A DNA stretch of 64,000 bases from Pseudorhodobacter sp. E13 (GTDB lineage Bacteria; Pseudomonadota; Alphaproteobacteria; Rhodobacterales; Rhodobacteraceae): contig NZ_RPEN01000157.1 in assembly GCF_003991405.1 (NCBI RefSeq), forward strand, positions 62,001-126,000, given 5' to 3'. The position numbers were made by a program, and so were the translations under genes. Under the pieces are notes generated by a model. That model searched no databases. It was not told the DNA's origin and saw only the letters and a program-made list of their open reading frames with translations. Below are positions 38,076 through 46,224 of the stretch, piece by piece; within the stretch, counting starts at the first letter, position 1; each line of letters opens with the position of its first letter.

Positions 38076-39323
38076 ATGAGCAATTTTACCGATGCCGCCC
38101 GCCTTGCCACTGCCGCCCTGCGCGATCTGTTTGATCCGACGCCGTTGCAGCGCAACGACCATTTATCCGCGCGCTACGGGGCCGAGATTTGGCTGAAACG
38201 CGAAGATCTGGCCCCGGTGCGATCCTATAAAATTCGGGGTGCGGTGAATGCGATGCGCAAGGTGCGGGTTGCCGACCCGGCGCAAAAGCAGTTCGTTTGC
38301 GCCAGCGCGGGCAATCATGCGCAGGGCGTAGCCTATGCCTGCCGCCATTTCGGGGTGCGCGGCACGATTTTCATGCCGGTGACAACGCCGCAGCAAAAGA
38401 TAGATAAAACCCGTGTTTTCGGCGGGGATAGTGTCGATATTGTGCTGACTGGTGACTATTTTGACCAGACGCTGACAGCCGCGCAAAAGTTCTGCGCCGA
38501 GAAGTCTGCGCATTTCCTGTCACCTTTTGATGACCCCGATGTGATCGAAGGGCAGGCAAGCGTTGCGGTGGAGATGTTGGAGCAACTGGGCAAAGCGCCC
38601 GATCTGGTGATCTTGCCAGTCGGTGGCGGTGGGCTTGCCTCAGGCGTGACGGGATTCATGCGGGATGAATGCCCCGGGACGGCGTTTCGTTTTGTCGAAC
38701 CTTTGGGCGGTGCCAGCCTGACTGCCGCGCTGGAACATGGTGGGCCGACGACGATCGCCAAGGTGAATTCTTTTGTCGATGGTGCAGCCGTGGCGCGGCT
38801 CGGGTCTTGCACCTATGAGATGCTGAAATGGGTGGACCCGGCACAAGTGTTGCTCGCCCCCGAGGACCGGATTTGCGTGACCATGCTAGAAATGCTGAAC
38901 GTCGAAGGCATCGTGCTGGAGCCCGCAGGCGCGCTTTCGGTCGATGTGCTTCCCAGCCTTGCCGAGCAGATTGCGGGGAAAACGGTTGTCTGCGTCACCT
39001 CTGGCGGCAATTTCGATTTTGAACGTTTGCCCGAGGTGAAGGAACGCGCGCAGCGCTATGCCGGGTTGAAGAAGTATTTCATTCTGCGGATGCCGCAGCG
39101 CCCCGGTGCCCTGCGAGAGTTTCTGATGATGCTGGGCCCGGATGATGACATTGCCCGGTTTGAGTATCTGAAGAAATCAGCGCGCAACTTCGGTTCGGTC
39201 CTGATCGGGATTGAGACGAAGAACGCGGATAACTTTAAGGACTTGTTCGCCAATATGCAGACCGCCGGGTTCAGCTATCGCGACATCACGGCGGATGAGG
39301 CTTTGGCAGAGTTCCTGATCTGA
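38076..39323 (+). CDS. ilvA: threonine ammonia-lyase (threonine dehydratase)
   Basis: 415 aa PLP enzyme converting threonine to 2-oxobutanoate, the first step of isoleucine synthesis. [16 protein letters not shown] holds the PLP lysine, [13 protein letters not shown] and [10 protein letters not shown] are family motifs. The C-terminus ([21 protein letters not shown].. to the end) is a single ACT-like regulatory domain, shorter than the double ACT of E. coli IlvA. ATG 38076 ([11 protein letters not shown]) gives the expected N-terminus, although the ribosome site is weak. Confidence 0.95.
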   Translation: MSNFTDAARLATAALRDLFDPTPLQRNDHLSARYGAEIWLKREDLAPVRSYKIRGAVNAMRKVRVADPAQKQFVCASAGNHAQGVAYACRHFGVRGTIFMPVTTPQQKIDKTRVFGGDSVDIVLTGDYFDQTLTAAQKFCAEKSAHFLSPFDDPDVIEGQASVAVEMLEQLGKAPDLVILPVGGGGLASGVTGFMRDECPGTAFRFVEPLGGASLTAALEHGGPTTIAKVNSFVDGAAVARLGSCTYEMLKWVDPAQVLLAPEDRICVTMLEMLNVEGIVLEPAGALSVDVLPSLAEQIAGKTVVCVTSGGNFDFERLPEVKERAQRYAGLKKYFILRMPQRPGALREFLMMLGPDDDIARFEYLKKSARNFGSVLIGIETKNADNFKDLFANMQTAGFSYRDITADEALAEFLI

Positions 39324-39326
39324 CCT

Positions 39327-39659
39327 TCAGGCCGCATCCTCGGCCGCCTGCCCATTGGCATAAGCCCGTTTTGACGCTTCGTAAACTGTGACGACGCGTG
39401 CCAGATCAATACTTGCAACGTCCCCCAGAGCAGCCGCTTTTTCCCCTGCCTGACACAACGCGGCAAATTCCTTGAACCCAAGGTTCAAGGCACTGCCTTT
39501 CAGGAAATGTAGCGCAGATTCAATCTGATCGGCGGCCGTAAGGGCGGGGATTTTGGCGGCAACCTCATCCGCTTCCTCCAGAAACAGGTCCACCACCTCT
39601 TCAAAATCATCTTCGCCGATTTCGTCGCGCAATTCGCGCACGCGTTGCCAATCAATCAT
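39327..39659 (-). CDS. HPt domain phosphotransfer protein
   Basis: 110 aa four-helix HPt module. The phosphorylatable histidine is His51 in ALHFLKGSALNLGF, the canonical HxxKGxxxxxG pattern. Such proteins relay phosphate between hybrid kinases and response regulators. The ATG at 39659 has GGAGGG 5 nt upstream. It is divergent from a response-regulator/PP2C gene, with a 166-nt shared gap, so the two probably act together. No kinase is nearby. The stop lies 3 nt from the convergent ilvA stop. Confidence 0.9.
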   Translation of the reverse strand: MIDWQRVRELRDEIGEDDFEEVVDLFLEEADEVAAKIPALTAADQIESALHFLKGSALNLGFKEFAALCQAGEKAAALGDVASIDLARVVTVYEASKRAYANGQAAEDAA

Positions 39660-39825
39660 ATCACCCTCCAACACGGCAATCTTGTCGCCTCCACACCACG
39701 GGATTGTGCGGCGCGGGGTTTAACAATCTGTAACCCCGGTTTTGCAGAGAAGGACGAATTTTAGGTTTTACAGCGCCTTAAGGTTTTGGCGGCAAACCAA
39801 GCGGACGACTTGCAAAGGAAACCTC

Positions 39826-41100
39826 GTGTCGGCTTTGGTGATGAACGATCTGGCCATTGATACACTGCCGCGCCGCACCGCCGCGCGGCATGTGCTGGTT
39901 GTGGATGACAGCCGCGCGCAACGGCGCATTCTGGCCTTGGCGCTGCAACGGGGCGGCTATCGCGTCACCGAGGCGGATTCCGGCGTGTCGGCGCTGGCGC
40001 TTTGCCGTGATATTGCCTTCGATTTCGTGCTGAGCGATTGGATGATGCCCGAGATGAACGGGCTGGATTTTTGTCAGGCTTTCCGCGCCTTGCCAAGGGA
40101 AGGGTATGGCTATTTCATCCTGCTGACATCCAAATCCGAAAAGGCCGAGATTGCAGATGGTCTGGACTGTGGGGCCGATGATTTCTTGTCCAAACCCGTC
40201 AATCCTGGGGAATTGCACGCCCGTTTGCGCGCAGGTGAACGGATACTAAGCATGCAGGCGGAGCTGGTGGAAAAGAACCGGCTGGTCGGTTCTACCCTCG
40301 ATGAATTGCAAAAATTGTATGATTCGCTGGATCGCGACCTGATTGAGGCGCGGAAGCTGCAACAAACGCTGGTGCGCGAAAGGTTCCGTGATTTTGGCCG
40401 GGGCGAGGTGTCTGCGCTCTTGCGGCCCTCTGGCCATGTCGGCGGCGATCTGGTCGGTTTTTTTGAGATTCATCAGAATCGAATCGGCATCTATTCTGTC
40501 GATGTTTCGGGGCACGGCGTCGCCTCTGCCATGATGACGGCGCGGCTTTCGGGCCTGCTGTCGGGCACCACGCCAGATCATAATGTCGCGCTGACGGTCA
40601 GCGCCCGTGGCGAACGCAACGCCCACCCGCCCGAGGTTGTGGCGGCGCGGCTGAACCGGATGATGTTCGAAGACATCAAGGTAGAGCAGTATTTCACCCT
40701 CGCTTATGCCGATATTGATCTGGAAACGGGGCGGGTGCATCTGGTGCAGGCGGGGCATCCGCACCCCGCGATCATCCGTGCCAGCGGCGCGGTTGAATAT
40801 ATCGGGGATGGTGGCATGCCCATCGGATTGATTCCCGATGCAACCTATGAACGGGTGGAGGCGGTTTTATCCCCGGGCGACCGCATGTTCCTTGTGTCCG
40901 ATGGGGTAACGGAATGCCCGTCCCCCGATGGCATTGAACTGGGCGAAGAGGGGCTGACGCGTATCTTGCTGGCCAACAAATCCATGTCCAACGCCGCCTT
41001 GATAGAGGCGTTGATCTGGGATCTGTCCAGCTACTTCGGGGGGGAGGATTTTCCCGATGATGTGTCTGGCGCGCTGTTCTTGCTGAAAGGCCCGCCCTAG
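39826..41100 (+). CDS. response regulator with a PP2C-type (RsbU/SpoIIE) phosphatase domain
   Basis: 424 aa. The receiver domain has the acidic pair Asp27-Asp28, phospho-acceptor Asp71 in SDWMMPEMNG, Thr101 and Lys123. A coiled-coil linker (residues about 140-190) leads to a PPM/SpoIIE phosphatase with GGDLVGFF, DVSGHGVASAM, and DGVTECPSPDG, whose Asp residues bind metal. It likely dephosphorylates an anti-anti-sigma protein when its receiver is phosphorylated. I chose GTG 39826, with AAAGGAA at 5-nt spacing; ATG 39841 is possible. The HPt gene is divergent from it. Confidence 0.9.
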   Translation: MSALVMNDLAIDTLPRRTAARHVLVVDDSRAQRRILALALQRGGYRVTEADSGVSALALCRDIAFDFVLSDWMMPEMNGLDFCQAFRALPREGYGYFILLTSKSEKAEIADGLDCGADDFLSKPVNPGELHARLRAGERILSMQAELVEKNRLVGSTLDELQKLYDSLDRDLIEARKLQQTLVRERFRDFGRGEVSALLRPSGHVGGDLVGFFEIHQNRIGIYSVDVSGHGVASAMMTARLSGLLSGTTPDHNVALTVSARGERNAHPPEVVAARLNRMMFEDIKVEQYFTLAYADIDLETGRVHLVQAGHPHPAIIRASGAVEYIGDGGMPIGLIPDATYERVEAVLSPGDRMFLVSDGVTECPSPDGIELGEEGLTRILLANKSMSNAALIEALIWDLSSYFGGEDFPDDVSGALFLLKGPP

Positions 41101-41543
41101 CGCATCAATTCCGCGAACCGGGCCATCAGCGCGCGATCGCCTGGGTTGCCCAAAACCTCGGCGGCAGAGCGGAGCGGCAGCCAAAGCGGCAGGTGCCCCG
41201 GCTCTGTCGGCGCGGAAACCCGAACGGTGGGGCGGCCCACATAGATCGTGCACAGCTTTTCGGCCCAAAGGTCATATTCCGGCATATAGGTAAAGCGCCG
41301 GAAGGTGCCAAAGCGAAATTGCAGCGCCATCCGCCATCCGGTTTCCTCAAACACCTCGCGGTGCAGGGCGGCGATGGGGTGTTCGCCTTTGTCGATTCCA
41401 CCGCCGGGCAACTGAATTTCGGGCGTCGGTTCGGCCTGATGGGTGGCCAGAATCTCGCCATCCCGCAGCAAAATCGCATAGACGCCGGGCCGCCTTGTGT
41501 AGCGTTGGCCCGTTCTTGGGGGGTCGCCATAGCATTTGATCAT
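41097..41543 (-). CDS. Nudix hydrolase
   Basis: 148 aa. The Nudix box GGGIDKGEHPIAALHREVFEETGW fits Gx5Ex7REUxEExGU exactly. The flanks (RPGVYAILLRDGEILATHQ and WAEKLCTIYVG) are ordinary for the fold. The substrate, a nucleoside diphosphate linked to some group, cannot be assigned. The 3' end overlaps the response-regulator gene by 4 nt (convergent). The start is the first ATG with a purine-rich site; the longer frame to 41627 runs into the hslO start region. Confidence 0.85.
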   Translation of the reverse strand: MIKCYGDPPRTGQRYTRRPGVYAILLRDGEILATHQAEPTPEIQLPGGGIDKGEHPIAALHREVFEETGWRMALQFRFGTFRRFTYMPEYDLWAEKLCTIYVGRPTVRVSAPTEPGHLPLWLPLRSAAEVLGNPGDRALMARFAELMR

Positions 41544-41619
41544 CGCTTTGCCCTTGGTCCTTTGGTTGCCGTGCCTATATGTTCGCGGTATGCCAAGGCT
41601 GGCTTGCCAAGGGAACCCC

Positions 41620-42612
41620 ATGACCATCGGAACAAAAATCGCTTGGGACGATACCGTCCTTCCGTTTCAACTTGATCACTCTGACATCCGGGGCCGCGTC
41701 GCGCGGCTTGATGGTGCGCTGGAGTCGGTGTTGAAGCAACATGAATATCCGCCACAGGTGGAGGCGTTGGTCGCAGAGGCCACATTGCTGACGGCTTTGA
41801 TCGGCCAGACTATCAAGCTGCGCTGGAAACTCTCGCTGCAAATCCGTGGCGAAGGGCCAGTCCGCCTGATTGCCACCGATTATTACGGCCCGACAGAGGA
41901 TGGCCAGCCCGCGCGGGTTCGGGCCTATGCCGGTTACGACCAAGAGGCTGATCTGGGTGACGCTGCGCCGTTTTCGCTGCTTGGGGCTGGGTATTTCGCC
42001 ATTCTGATCGACCAAGGCGAAGGCATGGTGCCGTATCAGGGCATCACGCCTATCGCCGGATCATCGCTTTCCGCCTGTGCAGAGACGTATTTCGCCCAGT
42101 CCGAGCAGTTGCCGACCCGGTTTCAGCTTAGCTTCGGCAAATCCACCCTGCCGGGTGAGGGGGCTGCGTGGCGGGCCGGTGGCGTGATGTTGCAAATGAT
42201 GCCCAAGGCGTCCCCTTTTGCGGCCAAGGATGGCGGGTCGGGCGATGAAGGTTTGCTCGCGCATCAAGATCTGGTTGATGGCGATGAGGGTGAAAACTGG
42301 ACCCGTGTGAACATGCTGTTGGACACGGTAGAGGAGTTGGAGCTGATCGGCCCGCAGGTTGGTCCGACAGACCTGCTGATTCGTCTGTTCCATGAGGAAG
42401 GGCCGCGCGTGTTTGACCCGCAGCCGGTGCGCTTTGGCTGCACCTGTTCCGAAGAACGCGTGCGCCAGTCGCTGTCGATCTATGGGGCCGAGGATATTGC
42501 CGAGATGACGACCGAAGACGGTGTGGTCACGGCGGATTGCCAGTTTTGTGGGGCACAATATGTGCTGGACCCCAAAACGCTTGGCACGCAGGCAGGGCAA
42601 GATGACGCCTGA
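41620..42612 (+). CDS. hslO: Hsp33, redox-regulated chaperone
   Basis: 330 aa. Hsp33 is switched on by oxidation: zinc bound by four cysteines is lost when disulfides form. The C-terminal zinc motif is complete, C274-x-C276 (GCTCSEERV) and C307-x2-C310 (CQFCG), the CxC-x30-CxxC pattern. The substrate-binding N-terminal domain starts IGTKIAWDDTVLPFQLD. AAGGGAAC precedes ATG 41620. Its last 11 nt overlap the next Nudix gene, and cca follows with ATGA overlap, so the three form one unit. Confidence 0.95.
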   Translation: MTIGTKIAWDDTVLPFQLDHSDIRGRVARLDGALESVLKQHEYPPQVEALVAEATLLTALIGQTIKLRWKLSLQIRGEGPVRLIATDYYGPTEDGQPARVRAYAGYDQEADLGDAAPFSLLGAGYFAILIDQGEGMVPYQGITPIAGSSLSACAETYFAQSEQLPTRFQLSFGKSTLPGEGAAWRAGGVMLQMMPKASPFAAKDGGSGDEGLLAHQDLVDGDEGENWTRVNMLLDTVEELELIGPQVGPTDLLIRLFHEEGPRVFDPQPVRFGCTCSEERVRQSLSIYGAEDIAEMTTEDGVVTADCQFCGAQYVLDPKTLGTQAGQDDA

Positions 42613-43192
42613 TCGGTTGCATCGGGCGTTGGCGCGGGAAACTCCTGCCTCGTCTGATTTTGACCTGAACCCCGGCACGGTCTTGCCGGAAAACCGGAAA
42701 TTGCGTGCGGCTGCCGTCTTGGTGGCCGTGCAGTTTTCCGAAGCTGGGGCGCGTTTGATCCTGACGAAACGGTCGTCGCATCTGAAACATCACCCCGGCC
42801 AGATCGCCTTTCCGGGGGGCAAGGTCGAAACCTATGATGCCGGCCCCGCCGCTGCCGCGCTGCGCGAGGCAGAGGAGGAAGTGGGCCTGCCCCGTGGCTT
42901 GGTTAATGTTTTGGGCGAATTGCCGACGCATGAAACCGTCACAGGCTTTACCGTGACCCCGATTCTGGCCGTTGTGCGCGGGGCGTTCAATGCCGTGCCA
43001 GAGGCGGGTGAGGTGGAAGAAGTTTTCACCGTTCCACTTGATTTCGTCACTAATCCGGCAAATTTCCGAGTAGAGGCACGGCTTTGGCGCGGGGATTGGC
43101 GGCGCTATTACACGGTGCCTTACGGGCCCTATTATATCTGGGGGGCCACCGCGCGGATTTTGCGCGGCTTGGCGGATCGGGTGACAGAATGA
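42602..43192 (+). CDS. CoA-type Nudix pyrophosphatase (NudL-like)
   Basis: 196 aa. The segment LTKRSSHLKHHPGQIAFPGGK is the UPF0035/CoA-pyrophosphatase signature, and the Nudix box continues to AALREAEEEVGLPRG. Family members cut CoA or oxidised CoA into 4'-phosphopantetheine and 3',5'-ADP. It overlaps hslO by 11 nt and its stop overlaps the next start (ATGA). The coupling to the oxidative-stress chaperone hslO may be meaningful, or just compact packing. Confidence 0.9.
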   Translation: MTPDRLHRALARETPASSDFDLNPGTVLPENRKLRAAAVLVAVQFSEAGARLILTKRSSHLKHHPGQIAFPGGKVETYDAGPAAAALREAEEEVGLPRGLVNVLGELPTHETVTGFTVTPILAVVRGAFNAVPEAGEVEEVFTVPLDFVTNPANFRVEARLWRGDWRRYYTVPYGPYYIWGATARILRGLADRVTE

Positions 43193-44316
43193 AGATCGGC
43201 GGCGCATGGCTGGACCATCTTGGCACCCAAGGCTTGTGCAAAGCTTTGGCCGAAGGCGGCGCGATGGCGCTGTTTGTCGGGGGCTGTGTGCGCAATGCCC
43301 TGATGGGGGTAGAGGTCAATGATATTGACATCGCCACCGATGCGCGGCCCGAAACCGTGACTAACCTTGCGGAAAGGGCGGGTTTCAAGGTGGTGCCAAC
43401 GGGCTTTGACCACGGCACCGTGACGGTGATCGCCAAAGGTGTTGCGCATGAGGTGACGACCTTACGCCGCGATGTTGAAACCGATGGTCGGCATGCGGTT
43501 GTCGCCTTTTCTACCTCGGTCAATGAGGATGCCGCGCGGCGGGATTTCACGATGAACGCGCTTTACGCGCAGGCGGATGGCACGGTTGTGGACCCGTTGG
43601 GTGGCCTGCCGGACCTGTTGGCGCGGCGCGTGCGCTTTGTTGGCAATGCCGAACAGCGCATCACCGAGGATTATTTGCGTATCCTGCGCTTTTTTCGTTT
43701 CTTTGCGTGGTATGGCGACCCTGCGCAGGGGTTGGATGCCGAAGGTTTGGCCGCCTGTGCTGCCCATTCCGCCGGATTAGAGACGCTTTCGCGCGAACGC
43801 GTGGGGGCGGAGTTGAAAAAACTGTTCTCGGCGACGGACCCGTCGATGGCCGTGGCCAGCATGGCCCAAACCGGGGTTCTGGCCGCAGCGCTGCCCGGCG
43901 CAGATGCACGCGCCTTGCCGATCCTCGTTCATCTTGGTGGGCGCGATTGGCTGGCCCGGCTTGCCGTGATTGGGGGCGATTTTGACAGCCTGCGCCTGTC
44001 GTGCGCCGATCTCGCACAGGTCAGGTTGATCCGGGCGGAGTTGGCAACCATGCGCGGTGCGGCAGAGCTTGCCTATCGCTTTGGCGCGGCGGTGGCCGAG
44101 GCGGTTATTCTGGGCCGTTCCGCTATGTTAGAGACTGATCCGCCGCCAAACTGGCGCACGGAGGTGCAGCGCGGGATTGACGCGGTGTTCCCGGTTGCCG
44201 CCGCTGATCTGATGCCGCGTTTGCAAGGCAAGGCACTAGGCGATGCCCTGCGAGACGCTGAACAGCGCTGGATCGACTCGGGCTTTGCGCTGACAAAAGC
44301 CGATCTGCTGGGCTGA
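43189..44316 (+). CDS. CCA-adding/poly(A) polymerase family nucleotidyltransferase
   Basis: 375 aa. The class II nucleotidyltransferase head shows GGCVRN (residues 31-36; GGxVRD in most members) and the metal-binding NDIDIATDARPE, then RRDFTMNALY and the flexible-loop RITEDYLRILRFFRF. Most likely it completes tRNA 3' CCA ends, but the family also contains poly(A) polymerases and these cannot be told apart with certainty here. It starts inside the stop of the Nudix gene. Two ABC transporter genes follow after 63 nt. Confidence 0.88.
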   Translation: MKIGGAWLDHLGTQGLCKALAEGGAMALFVGGCVRNALMGVEVNDIDIATDARPETVTNLAERAGFKVVPTGFDHGTVTVIAKGVAHEVTTLRRDVETDGRHAVVAFSTSVNEDAARRDFTMNALYAQADGTVVDPLGGLPDLLARRVRFVGNAEQRITEDYLRILRFFRFFAWYGDPAQGLDAEGLAACAAHSAGLETLSRERVGAELKKLFSATDPSMAVASMAQTGVLAAALPGADARALPILVHLGGRDWLARLAVIGGDFDSLRLSCADLAQVRLIRAELATMRGAAELAYRFGAAVAEAVILGRSAMLETDPPPNWRTEVQRGIDAVFPVAAADLMPRLQGKALGDALRDAEQRWIDSGFALTKADLLG

Positions 44317-44379
44317 GTGTTTTCCTTTCCGGTCGCAAAGACTATATCGGAGAGACGCATTTAACGAAGGCATCCCCCC

Positions 44380-46224
44380 GTGTTTCGGTTTTTCGAAGGG
44401 TTGATAGATCCATACGGCCCCTATCCGCAGACAGACACGCCGCCCCGGCAGCTCTGGCCCTTTCTGAAGGAATATATCCGGCCGTTTCACAAGGTCTTTG
44501 CGATAACGGCTGTGGTGTCGATCCTTGTTGCGTCGATCGACGTGGTGCTGATCTGGTATGTGGGCCGTTTGGTCGATGTGCTGGCAGGGGGTGGCCCGGC
44601 GCAGGTTTGGGCCGACCACGGGCTAGAGTTCATTCTGGTTGCCATGGGCATTTTCCTTATGCGCCCGCTGTTTGCGGGACTGAACACGGCGCTGCTGCAC
44701 AACTCTATTTTGCCGAATTTTGGCACGCTGATCCGCTGGCGCGCGCATAGCCATGTGTTGCGCCAACCCGTTGGCTGGTTTGAATCGGATTTCGCGGGGC
44801 GCATCGCCAACCGGATCATGCAAACCCCGCCTGCGGCTGGCGATGCGGTGTTTCAAACCTTTGATGCGGTGGCCTTTGCGACTGTGACGCTGATCGGCTC
44901 GGCCTTCGTTCTGGCCGATGCGGACCCGCGCTTGATCGTTCCATTGCTGATCTGGTTTGCGCTTTATCTGGTGTTGGTGCGCTGGACCTTGCGGCGGGCC
45001 GGGCCTGCGGCCAAGGCCAGTTCGGACGCGCGCTCGGCGGTGACGGGGCGGGTGGTGGATGCCTATACCAACATTCATTCCGTCAAGATGTTCGCCCATC
45101 ACGACAGCGAACTAACCTATGCCAAAGAGGCGATTGAAACCGCGCGCGAGACGTTTTCGCGGGAAATGCGGGTTATCACGACGATGGATGTGGCGCTGAC
45201 CGTGTTGAACGGTGCCTTGATCGTGGCGATCACGGGCTATGCGCTTTACCTGTGGTTTCAGGGGCAGGCGAGCGTTGGGGTCGTGGCCGCCACCACCGCG
45301 CTGGTGCTGCGGCTGAACAATATGACCTATTGGATCATGTGGGCGACGACCAGTCTGGTGCAGGCGCTGGGCGTGGTGGCCGAAGGCATGGAAACCATCG
45401 CGCAGCCTATCAGCCTTGTGGACAAACCCGATGCCAAACCGCTGGCACTGCACGCGGGCCGGATAGAGATTGACGCGCTGTCGCATCACTATGGCCGGGG
45501 TAGCGGTGGTTTGCGCGATGTGACGCTGACCATTGCACCGGGCGAAAAGGTTGGGCTTGTGGGCCGGTCGGGTGCGGGGAAGTCGACCCTCGTCAAGCTG
45601 ATGCTGCGGTTTTATGATGCCGAGGCGGGGCGGATTCTGGTCGATGGCCAGAACATCGCTGATGTCACCCAAGCCAGCCTGCGCGCTCAAATCGGCATGG
45701 TGCAGCAAGACAGCAGCCTGTTGCATCGCTCGGTCCGTGATAACATCCTGTATGGTCGCCCCGATGCCTCCGAGGCCGAAATGATCGAGGCCGCCAAGCG
45801 TGCCGAGGCGCATGACTTCATTCTGGACCTGCAAGATCCAGAGGGTCGTCGCGGCTATGACGCACATGTCGGCGAACGCGGGGTGAAGCTTTCGGGCGGG
45901 CAGCGCCAGCGTATCGGTTTGGCGCGGGTGATCCTGAAAAACGCACCGATCCTGATACTGGACGAGGCGACAAGCGCGCTGGACAGTGAGGTGGAAGCTG
46001 CGATTCAGGAATCGCTTTACGGGGTGATGCAAGGCAAGACAGTGATTGCCATCGCGCACCGTCTGTCTACCATTGCCGCGATGGACCGGATCGTCGTTTT
46101 GGATGACGGGGCTGTTGTGGAAACCGGCAGTCACGCCGCGCTTTTGGCGCAAGATGGGCTATATGCCCAATTCTGGGCTCGTCAATCCGGCGGGTTTCTG
46201 GGCACGGATGAGGAAACAGAATGA
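44380..46224 (+). CDS. ABC exporter half-transporter 1 (ABCB/MsbA type)
   Basis: 614 aa: six membrane helices (residues about 40-320), then an ATPase domain. Walker A is GRSGAGKST, the signature motif LSGGQRQRIGLARV, Walker B ILILDEATSALD and the H-loop AHRLS. All catalytic residues look intact. The N-terminal polar stretch of about 35 residues before helix 1 is unusual. Lipid, drug or peptide export is typical of this class; the substrate is unknown. It overlaps the next half-transporter by 4 nt, suggesting a heterodimer. Confidence 0.93.
   Translation: MFRFFEGLIDPYGPYPQTDTPPRQLWPFLKEYIRPFHKVFAITAVVSILVASIDVVLIWYVGRLVDVLAGGGPAQVWADHGLEFILVAMGIFLMRPLFAGLNTALLHNSILPNFGTLIRWRAHSHVLRQPVGWFESDFAGRIANRIMQTPPAAGDAVFQTFDAVAFATVTLIGSAFVLADADPRLIVPLLIWFALYLVLVRWTLRRAGPAAKASSDARSAVTGRVVDAYTNIHSVKMFAHHDSELTYAKEAIETARETFSREMRVITTMDVALTVLNGALIVAITGYALYLWFQGQASVGVVAATTALVLRLNNMTYWIMWATTSLVQALGVVAEGMETIAQPISLVDKPDAKPLALHAGRIEIDALSHHYGRGSGGLRDVTLTIAPGEKVGLVGRSGAGKSTLVKLMLRFYDAEAGRILVDGQNIADVTQASLRAQIGMVQQDSSLLHRSVRDNILYGRPDASEAEMIEAAKRAEAHDFILDLQDPEGRRGYDAHVGERGVKLSGGQRQRIGLARVILKNAPILILDEATSALDSEVEAAIQESLYGVMQGKTVIAIAHRLSTIAAMDRIVVLDDGAVVETGSHAALLAQDGLYAQFWARQSGGFLGTDEETE

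Noticed and set aside
45112-46152. Long minus-strand frame opposite the first ABC exporter
   Set aside because: Shadow of a high-GC coding region; the forward ABC motifs decide the strand.
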